Assembly (NCBI GenBank): GCA_022600315.1 | Contig: JAHZKQ010000250.1 | Location: forward strand, 1-7,863 | Reading direction: 5' to 3' | Source: Gammaproteobacteria bacterium | GTDB taxonomy: Bacteria > Pseudomonadota > Gammaproteobacteria > Coxiellales > Coxiellaceae | DNA: 7,863 nucleotides | Part shown: positions 1-6,800 of the stretch, piece by piece | How the letters are laid out: each line of letters opens with the position of its first letter | Numbering within the stretch: position 1 is the first letter of the stretch | Program-made: the position numbers and the translations under genes | The notes under the pieces: generated by a model | What the model was told of the DNA's origin: nothing | Seen by the model: the letters and a program-made list of their open reading frames with translations, nothing else | Database searches by the model: none

Positions 1-1
1 A

Positions 2-547
2 GAAACCGTTAAACGTAGCATTAAACGCCACCCGGAAAGAAAAATTGTTGGCATGATACGAGATATTCTTGCAGGAAAGGAAATTAGTGAAAGACGTCTT
101 GCCTCAAAACATTTACCGTTTATGTCCGCCTTTACTTATTTATTATTTGGTACTGAGGTAGTAAGAAATCCTGCCTCACTTATTTGTCAGCAAATGGCGC
201 TGGATTTAATTTCTGTGGGGCAGTTGACATGGCGCAAGGCATTAAATAACGATAGTTTAAGATTTGGTGGTGGTGGAGATATCCCAATGACAATGTCTGA
301 ATCTCCGGTTGCTAGCTCAAGATGGCTGCAAAAAACTTTTAATCCTTTTTTAGATAGGCCCTATCATTATCCAGGCACATTGCAGGAGCAAAATGCCACA
401 GGCCAAAAGCGTGTTGCAACACTATTAATGCGCCAATCGTTACTCACAAAAAAATGGCTTGATTTGCAAAGAACCGAGGAAAAGAATCAAGAAGCAGATG
501 AGCATACGCTTATTGCTAGTGCTGTTTCTAGGTGGTATCCAAGCTGA
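2..547 (+). CDS. Hypothetical protein, 5'-partial, possibly frameshifted near its 3' end
   Basis: I do not recognise this protein. The frame is open from base 2 to the TGA at 545-547, so the gene most likely begins upstream of the window. An internal ATG at 53 lacks a well-spaced Shine-Dalgarno, and in-frame codons before it read as ordinary basic protein (ETVKRSIKRHPERKIVG). The visible part is mostly helical and soluble-looking, with a moderately hydrophobic stretch (FMSAFTYLLFGTEVV), a Gly-rich turn (FGGGGDIPM) and a Lys/Glu/Gln-rich segment near the end. The last residues (SRWYPS) break the preceding pattern, and the +1 frame continues as a plausible helical C-terminus, so the stop at 547 may result from a one-base insertion. 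No catalytic motif is visible. It could be a further secreted or accessory protein, but nothing in the sequence proves that. Confidence 0.7.
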   Translation, partial: ETVKRSIKRHPERKIVGMIRDILAGKEISERRLASKHLPFMSAFTYLLFGTEVVRNPASLICQQMALDLISVGQLTWRKALNNDSLRFGGGGDIPMTMSESPVASSRWLQKTFNPFLDRPYHYPGTLQEQNATGQKRVATLLMRQSLLTKKWLDLQRTEEKNQEADEHTLIASAVSRWYPS

Positions 548-677
548 TCAGGGTGACCTTTTACCTTTCGCACAATTTATTACGAACGCCGTCATTGAAA
601 CACAAACATTGACTAAAGAAGAGATTGAAAAATATCTAGAAGATAACGTTTCTACTCCTACTCCAACACTTAAATAG
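528..677 (+). pseudogene. Out-of-frame continuation of the upstream gene (probable frameshifted C-terminus) or an overlapping small ORF
   Basis: If one T is removed from the TTT run at 525-527, the upstream protein reads through as IASAVLGGIQADQGDLLPF and continues for about 50 residues to the TAG at 675-677. It ends in an acidic helix (TKEEIEKYLEDNV) and a Thr/Pro tail. This joins more smoothly than the SRWYPS ending and suggests a recent frameshift, a sequencing error or, less likely, programmed slippage. The alternative is a 59-residue ORF starting at ATG 498, whose N-terminus (MSIRLLLVLFLGG) looks like a short signal peptide. The bases before that ATG give only a weak ribosome binding site, so I favour the frameshift. 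No terminator hairpin follows. Confidence 0.45.
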
Positions 678-860
678 ATAGTAAGGCGGGTATGATATTT
701 GTTACATATAATGCATAAAAATATGTGCTATATCCAGAAAAGGTTATGCCCGGTTTTATTGATTATGCGATAAATATCGAACCTATCTTGATTGTCATAA
801 ACCTTAAGATAAAATTAAATAATATCTATTTCCGTACATTCAAGCGCAAAAAACAGGGTT

Positions 861-878
861 TGTAAGAGATATCTTACA
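861..878. promoter_or_regulatory. Perfect 7-base inverted repeat, possible operator
   Basis: The arms TGTAAGA (861-867) and TCTTACA (872-878) are exact reverse complements around the 4-base spacer GATA. There is no T-run after it, so it does not look like an intrinsic terminator. The 18-base dyad is the size of a typical dimeric repressor site. It lies about 50 bases before the small ORF at 928 and more than 300 bases before the gene at 1202. A binding function is inferred only from the symmetry. Confidence 0.3.
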
Positions 879-885
879 TATTCTA

Positions 886-905
886 TCCTATCTTTCTGTA
901 TAGGA
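886..905. repeat. Small inverted repeat before the leader ORF
   Basis: TCCTAT (886-891) and ATAGGA (900-905) are reverse complements with an 8-base loop. The hairpin sits 12 bases before the strong AAAGGAGG site and could modulate access to it in RNA. The stem is short and AT-rich, so chance is a real alternative. Confidence 0.2.
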
Positions 906-927
906 ATGGTATTGCAAAAGGAGGACA

Positions 928-954
928 ATGCTAGCAATGAAATGGATCAGTTGA
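928..954 (+). CDS. Eight-codon ORF with a strong ribosome binding site (leader peptide or gene remnant)
   Basis: AAAGGAGG at 917-924 is a near-ideal Shine-Dalgarno in an otherwise gene-poor gap. It is followed after 3 bases by ATG 928 and after 12 bases by an in-frame ATG at 937. The frame reads MLAMKWIS and stops at 952-954. The first spacing is short and the second long for efficient initiation, so the true start is uncertain. It could be a short leader peptide for downstream control, or the beginning of a gene destroyed by an early stop. No run of regulatory codons, as in classical attenuators, is present. Confidence 0.25.
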   Translation: MLAMKWIS

Positions 955-1124
955 TGTACGTTAGGATGTTTTTAAAGGGATGTAAGTGCTTGGGCAGGGA
1001 AGCTTGAGCCCATAAATTTAAGGGCAGGATTTAGAATAAGCTATTTAACCATTGATGATCAATCTACGTATCGGATTATCCTCACCTTGCAATTAAATTT
1101 TGGTTTTTGAGAATTTGTTTTTAA

Positions 1125-1158
1125 TAATTACATCGCTAAGGTAATTAAAAAGTTAATT
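1125..1158. promoter_or_regulatory. Overlapping AT-rich inverted repeats before the membrane-protein gene
   Basis: TAATTAC (1125-1131) pairs with GTAATTA (1141-1147) across 9 bases, and AATTAA (1143-1148) pairs with TTAATT (1153-1158) across 4 bases. The two dyads share bases, so as RNA they would be mutually exclusive; as DNA they could be adjacent operator half-sites. They end 43 bases before the start codon at 1202, where a promoter is expected. High AT content makes such dyads common by chance. Confidence 0.25.
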
Positions 1159-1190
1159 CTAGTATGACAATGAATGATTAATTTTATTTT

Positions 1191-1194
1191 GGAG
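1191..1194 (+). promoter_or_regulatory. Ribosome binding site of the 816-residue membrane protein gene
   Basis: GGAG, within GGAGAAGAG, lies 7 bases before ATG 1202. This is good Shine-Dalgarno spacing and supports that start. Confidence 0.65.
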
Positions 1195-1201
1195 AAGAGC
1201 T

Positions 1202-3652
1202 ATGTTTAAAAACACAAAAGACAATTTTCAGCAAAATACTAAAGAGCAAAGAGCTCCTTTAGTGTCAAAAAAATCGGACCCTTCTGATGCGGCTGGTGGA
1301 GTTTCGCCAAGCGCGTACGGCACCCAAGGTTCATTGCCGCCTACTGGTAATAATGATTCTCAATTATTTGAGGCTGACCAGGAGTCTAAGCAAGAATATT
1401 ATACGGTAAAGAGTGCGGGTAATGAAATTTCGCTTACCGGGGAACAAGAAACACAAATTGCAGGTGAAAACGCTATTTTTCTGGTTAAAAAAACGGTAGC
1501 CCAACCGGTCGATGAAAAATCATCAGCAACGTTTGAGCTGTGGTTTAAAGATAAGAACGGTAAAGCTAAAAGCAAAGCGATTGAACAAGAGGCTGTGATT
1601 ATTTTTTTAAATGGCTTGGGTGATGGGTATTTTAAAGATGAAGCAACCAATATTTCTAAAAAGTTAGGTGCCAGACCTGGGGGGTACTATTTAACTCTGC
1701 AGGAGCTAATTGAGAGTATTATCCGGCCCCGTGAATTAGCCTGTTCATATAAGTCTTTGTATATTGTGCCCGTTGTGTCAACACTGCAAGAAGTATCTTT
1801 ACGCGTTCGCATTATAATGTTGCTTGCTAGCCAAGAAAACTTAAGCTTGGGTGCGCAGCTTGGTTATGTTGTTTTATTGTCTCCCATGACATTAGCGCTT
1901 GAATTAACAGAAATGACCGAATTTTTAGAAGATTTGGCAAAAGGCAAGAAGCGTGGCATCACTTTCTGGGCGGTCATTCCGGCAAGCGCGTTAACTTTTT
2001 TATATGCCACGAGTTTATATGCAATGCTAGAGAAAGATTTAGGGAGCACTGCAGCTTATGGTGTAACGGGTTTTTGTAGCGCCATTACCTTTACAGATTT
2101 TTTATTGATTGAAGGCCGCATGTTAACTGAAAATTTACCGAAATATCTGTTTGAGCAAGATGTAAAGCGTAGGTCTGGATATCGACGAACGATTCTTATC
2201 ACCTTGGCGATGGGTATTGGTGTGATGGGTTCGTTTGCGGGGGTATCTAACGAAATTTATTCTCAATCTTACGATCATCTTGAGGGGTCGATAGATGCGG
2301 GATATGCCAAACCCATTAGTTATTTTTTGGCGCTTTTTTTGGGAAATAATTTCTTAAGTGTATTTATGAGCTTTAAGGGTCATGAATTAAAAGAGATGCT
2401 CTATGAAGGCTGGGATAATATTCAATACAATTTAACGAGAAGTTTAGAGAAGGATGTTATTAGCCTTCAAAAAATAGATAGGCTAATAATTTATTTACTG
2501 TCCGTTGCTGGATTTATTTGGGCAGTCCCTAAAGGCATTGAAGGATTTCAGTTGGTTCGGGAATGTTTATCCGATATTTTGCTGTCAGCAGAAGACGCTC
2601 CTTTTATTATGGTGCCGGCCATTTTATCTGGATTATCTACAATGATTATGACGGTCATCAGTGAAAGTGTGCGTGCGATTAAGTTGTATGGCCATTTTAT
2701 GCGATGGTATGGTGCAGATAAAAATTCAGTGCGCAGTCAGGTATTGATTAAGTTAGCGAATAAAAAGATAGAGATAGAGATAAAGAAAAAGCAAACACAA
2801 GGAATCGATGAAAATGTAGCAGATAAAAAAGCGGCAGAAAAAAAGAACGAGCAAAAGGAAGCTGCTGGAGTAGGAGGGGTTGCGATGGATGGACCCGTAG
2901 CGACGCAACCTGCAGTGGCCTCCTCATCTGCTGCACAAGAGCAAAAGGCGACCGTTGCTGATCTTTGCACTGCAAAAATGAAGCAGATATTTACTTTAAA
3001 TAACTTCCTCTGGTGGTCGAACGGTATTTTTTTAGTGGCTGCAACTAAAAATATTATTGAAATTTCTACGAAGATGGATGAATATAATTTTGCTGAGGCC
3101 GCATGGTCGCATGCCGGGGGTGCGGCAGTGGCGTGGCTGCTTAAGCTCTATTGTGTGGACTATCAATCGGTTAATTTAAATAATACTTCCAGAGCTTCTG
3201 GTGCAGCCGTATCTGAAATGGGCGGGTCAGTCCCCACAACAGATCAAAACTTGATTAATATAGATATTGCCTCAGCGGTTGATAAAACTAAAGTGTTTTT
3301 TAGGAGACTATTTGGGATTGAAAATATAGCAGGTACTGGCTTACTGTTACTGTTCACCTGTGCAATGCAATATGTTTTAGAGGAAGTGTTGATGAGCAGT
3401 TCGCGTGAGCATAATCGTGCCAGCGCAGAGTCATCCGCTGAATTAGGCAGTGCTGGGCTAATGGGGTTTGTTGCGATGTGTAGTATTGCGTATTTACTGT
3501 CTCGAAAGATTGAAAAGTCAGTGAATAATGTAGCAAGCCAAAAGTGCTGTTTCTCGCCGTGCGGATATATCACTGGGTTATTTCGCAGTCGTTCCAAGAC
3601 GGCATTGACTGCTGAAGTGGACCAATCTGTGCCCAGTACTGTAGAGCCATAG
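1202..3652 (+). CDS. Large multi-pass membrane protein of unknown function (816 residues)
   Basis: I do not recognise a family. Residues 1-200 are mostly polar, with a Ser/Pro/Gly-rich start (about 1-60) and a folded-looking beta/alpha part (about 66-200), and no signal peptide. Residues 216-236 are hydrophobic. Then come five helix pairs: about 252-275/284-303, 329-348/371-390, 427-446/467-487, 601-618/634-652 and 707-727/748-767. Segments between pairs carry basic clusters (KGKKRG, KRRSGYRR, RRLF), while most loops inside pairs are acidic or polar. By the positive-inside rule this puts N- and C-termini in the cytoplasm. A Lys/Glu then Ala/Val/Gly-rich linker (about 520-590) splits pairs three and four. 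The start has a good ribosome binding site. No transporter or enzyme signature was seen. It could be a secreted membrane-inserting effector or an inner-membrane protein; the C-terminus (SVPSTVEP) is only weakly signal-like. Confidence 0.85.
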   Translation: MFKNTKDNFQQNTKEQRAPLVSKKSDPSDAAGGVSPSAYGTQGSLPPTGNNDSQLFEADQESKQEYYTVKSAGNEISLTGEQETQIAGENAIFLVKKTVAQPVDEKSSATFELWFKDKNGKAKSKAIEQEAVIIFLNGLGDGYFKDEATNISKKLGARPGGYYLTLQELIESIIRPRELACSYKSLYIVPVVSTLQEVSLRVRIIMLLASQENLSLGAQLGYVVLLSPMTLALELTEMTEFLEDLAKGKKRGITFWAVIPASALTFLYATSLYAMLEKDLGSTAAYGVTGFCSAITFTDFLLIEGRMLTENLPKYLFEQDVKRRSGYRRTILITLAMGIGVMGSFAGVSNEIYSQSYDHLEGSIDAGYAKPISYFLALFLGNNFLSVFMSFKGHELKEMLYEGWDNIQYNLTRSLEKDVISLQKIDRLIIYLLSVAGFIWAVPKGIEGFQLVRECLSDILLSAEDAPFIMVPAILSGLSTMIMTVISESVRAIKLYGHFMRWYGADKNSVRSQVLIKLANKKIEIEIKKKQTQGIDENVADKKAAEKKNEQKEAAGVGGVAMDGPVATQPAVASSSAAQEQKATVADLCTAKMKQIFTLNNFLWWSNGIFLVAATKNIIEISTKMDEYNFAEAAWSHAGGAAVAWLLKLYCVDYQSVNLNNTSRASGAAVSEMGGSVPTTDQNLINIDIASAVDKTKVFFRRLFGIENIAGTGLLLLFTCAMQYVLEEVLMSSSREHNRASAESSAELGSAGLMGFVAMCSIAYLLSRKIEKSVNNVASQKCCFSPCGYITGLFRSRSKTALTAEVDQSVPSTVEP

Positions 3653-3803
3653 GTATAATTTAACGGAAGCGAGTTTGACTTAAAATACCTAAATCATGCA
3701 TGGATTTTCATGGGTTGGAGTGGCTGTTAAATGCAGAAGAGAGGGGGCGATAAAAATTGATCAGCTCCTACAAAGGTCATTCATATTTCCTTAAGGCGTA
3801 GCT

Positions 3804-3811
3804 GTTATACT
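3804..3811 (+). promoter_or_regulatory. Extended -10 promoter of the 1233-residue protein gene
   Basis: TATACT (3806-3811) matches the sigma-70 -10 box at five of six positions and overlaps an extended -10 motif, with TG at 3803-3804 one base upstream. No good -35 lies at 16-18 bases, which extended -10 promoters tolerate. Transcription would start near 3818, about 20 bases before the ATG. This suggests that the gene is transcribed separately from the membrane protein gene. Confidence 0.5.
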
Positions 3812-3823
3812 GGCTTGAATTAA

Positions 3824-3828
3824 AGAGG
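3824..3828 (+). promoter_or_regulatory. Ribosome binding site of the 1233-residue protein gene
   Basis: AGAGG ends 9 bases before ATG 3838, a workable spacing that supports the chosen start. Confidence 0.55.
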
Positions 3829-3837
3829 ATAAAGCCG

Positions 3838-6800
3838 ATGAGCCGAGCAGTAAAAGAGGAAAAATCAGACCGCGAAGCGTTGGATTCTGTAGCAGCGCGT
3901 TGGGTTGGGTGCGAGCTGGCTAAAATCTCGAATACTTTCAAAGGTGACGAGGAGCTACAAGCCGCATGGCAAAAGATACGTGATCAATGTCATCAATACC
4001 TGACGACGGGTAAAGAAGCGTTTTATCTCATGTGGTTGAGTCTGCTGGTGGATTTTGACGACGAAGATGTAAAGTCAAAATTTTGGCAGCGACTGCGTCA
4101 AGCTTGCAATCCAGAGCGTCAAAAGCAGTCTCATATTGCTGCCGCACTGAGTGCTTACTTAGCACAATTGCAAGCGCATTTTGATTCAACAGATGTTAAG
4201 GAAATTTCTCAGTGGATCTACGACCAAGGATCAACAGCTTGGGGTGATTGGCTAAATTATTTTTCTAAGCAAGGTTATACTAATTGGATAGAATATTTGC
4301 CGGTTGAAGTGAAATGTCAATGGCTAAAGGCAGAAGACTTCAAGGGCTGGATGAAGCAGTTATCACCCAGACGACTACTGCATTGGGCCAAGCTATGGCC
4401 CAACACCTTATCCAAAGCAGAATTAGCGCCTTGTCTTGAATTATTAACCGATTATGCCGAACGAAATAAAAGGTCTGCTTGTCCGGAGCAAAAAGATCAT
4501 CACTTAGCTTTAGGGGAGTTATTGGTTCAGTTAATCTTAACGATTCGACATTTATACCGAAATGATCCTATGGCCGCACAGATTCACTATGAGTCATTAG
4601 CCGAACTATCAGAAAAGACAGCTTGGTGGGGAAAACCCATCTTGTGGTTGGCACTAATGCATCCCTGGCCGGCGGATGCAGAAGAAAACTATGGGACGTT
4701 ATACGGTTGGTGTTTACAGCACTATCCGTCTTTACCGGTGCTTTTGCGGGGTGCAGGACTGAATTCACGCAGTTGGAATGCGATTTATTTTAGGCTCTTA
4801 AGCACGCCTAATCTATCTTCACGATTTGAAGCAGCAATCTTAGCAGATTTTACAGCGCAAAAAGAACAATTTCAAAAGGATAGAATAATATTGTTTGGTC
4901 TGCCTAATGAAGAGGGTAATAGAATTGGCGGACCGGTTTTAGCAAAATTTGTAGAAGAGGCGGGAGGAAGGTCGCTAGATATATTGTTTCCTTTGCTGCA
5001 AATTATTCGTTATCGATCGGATGAGTTTTTCATAAAAACCATTGAAATAGTGGGCGTTACAATATTCCAACAGCATTTTCATAATTTTTTTAAAAGTCAT
5101 CGTTATTGGATTTTACATTTTTGCGCTAAGTATAAACGTTTAGAAACCTTGCAATGGTTTGTGGAAACTATCTTAGGCGGTCCTAAAGCGCCGCTCTGGC
5201 CAGCGGCTATTTTGACGGAATCTTTGCATGATCATCAGCCTGAATCCAAGAAAGGTATTATTGCGCATCATTTTTCGACAATATCCTTGGATTATGTAGT
5301 CACAAAAGGTTGGGAGGCCGCATCAACCTGCGTTCAACCCACCCTATTTATGGATTTAGCGTTTGGTTGGGGGACTGTCCCTGAAAAATTGCCCGCACAG
5401 CATGAGAAATTATTTTATTTATTGCAACATTGTCATGCAAAGACTTTGCGCGTGATTTTTAGAACGCAATGGCAGTGGATTCATAAAGCCTGGCGTTACG
5501 ATAAAGAATATAATCTTGAGACCCATATTAAGGCTGGGCCCACATTATTGCATTTACTGTTGGGTGAAAAAAAACGGGTTGATGGACGTTTGCAATACCG
5601 TTTTGGTTTGGACTTTATTCAACGGGTGTTACGTTTGGGCTTATCGGAAGAAGAGTTGAGTTCACAGCAGAAAAAGTATCTTTATGATTTTTCGATCAAC
5701 AATAGTATATACGATATGTCAAAGCCAGGGGAGACGTTTGGTGTGCGTGGTGTTTGTGCAAACTGGTCTCGGTCCTGTGATGAGAATACGTCCATGCCCG
5801 TGGAGGTATTGCACCAATGCTATCCTTTTTTAGTGACACGATGTCATACCGGCCAAGGAGTAGATGCGTTTGATGTAGCGTTTTACCGCAGTGACAAGGA
5901 AATTATTAGTTTTTTTTCACAGCTCATGAGTAGAGAACAGTTTCGAAACATCTTTAAAAATATCGACGGTTATTACGATGTTAGAGTTTTTGAAATATTT
6001 TACCATTTGTCAGATGTTTTAATTTTGAAATTGCTTAAGCGTCTAGGGCTAGAGATTTTTCGTGCTGGAGTGATAGCGGGTGATAAAAGAGAGTTCTTAT
6101 CAACGGTTGTACCGATAGCAGAGTGGCCGGCTAAAAAGGCCAAGCCAGATAAACCTTATTATAATTCAAGAGAAATTAGTGCCAAAGAGCGTGAAATCTT
6201 AAAAAACTGTATTTTAGCCTGCTGGGATTTGTATAAAAAGGGTTATTATTCTGCGGATGAGAATATATTAAGATCTGCTGATGCTATTGAAGATCCCTAT
6301 TATTTTTTATCAAAAGCACTGCCTGTTTTTTTAGAAACGGTCTGTGATCGCTCCATTAGCAATGAAGAGTTCGGATTAATTCATCAACAGGTTAAAGCGG
6401 TGTGGTCGCGGGCTTTGCCAGATATGGCAGAGTCTGATAAAAAACAAACCGTGGTTCGTTTAGCGCGCAGTTATTGGTCGTTAGATCGAAAAGATGAAAT
6501 CGCAGAATTATTGCAAGGCGTACAATCTCCCGTGGGAATTGCGCCAATTGATAATTTATTTTTAGCGGATACATATTATCTATGGTGTAGAACTTCTATA
6601 AAGCCATCAGAGTATGAGCATAAAAAAATGACTTATCAGATGATGTCATCTGCTGAGCAAGCGTTTTTAGATGAGCCAAATTCAGTGGTTGGGCATAAAG
6701 CCTTAGGGTTTCTGGTGATTCATTACTGGGGTGAAATTGAAGAAAGAAGTGAAAAAGAGCCAGCGGAATCTAAAAAAGTAGCACAAGATGAAAAAGATAC

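Larger units (their letters stand above)
678..1201. other. 524-base gap without an intact gene
   Basis: No ORF of convincing length is present on either strand. The stretch holds a perfect 7-base inverted repeat at 861-878, a 6-base inverted repeat at 886-905, a strong Shine-Dalgarno before an 8-codon ORF at 928-954, and AT-rich inverted repeats at 1125-1158 just before the next gene. A slightly more GC-rich patch around 985-1035 (GGGCAGGGAAGCTTGAGCCC) differs from its surroundings and could be decayed coding sequence. No convincing sigma-70 promoter was found for the gene at 1202. Confidence 0.6.

Noticed and set aside
707..712. Perfect TATAAT after the first gene
   Set aside because: No acceptable -35 at 16-18 bases and no TG extension; such hexamers are common in AT-rich gaps.
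766..778. CGATA-AA-TATCG palindrome as a hairpin terminator
   Set aside because: A two-base loop is too small to form a stable hairpin, the stem is short and AT-rich, and no T-run follows.
1399..1650. Minus-strand ORF of 83 codons inside the membrane-protein gene
   Set aside because: It lies wholly within a long, well-supported plus-strand gene, has no ribosome binding site and reads as antisense low-complexity sequence.
2737..2975. Two overlapping minus-strand ORFs rich in Phe/Ser/Ala/Cys
   Set aside because: They are the antisense of the Lys/Glu/Ala-rich linker; the odd composition comes from the opposite strand.
3244..3597. Minus-strand ORF of 117 codons
   Set aside because: Antisense to the last membrane hairpins of the 816-residue protein, with no promoter or ribosome binding site and no family-like features.
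3654..3659. Perfect TATAAT right after the stop of the membrane-protein gene
   Set aside because: No -35 partner upstream, and the extended -10 at 3806 is closer to the next gene.
3696..3794. 32-codon plus-strand ORF in the spacer between the two large genes
   Set aside because: No Shine-Dalgarno precedes the ATG, it ends before the promoter of the next gene, and the peptide shows no recognisable feature.
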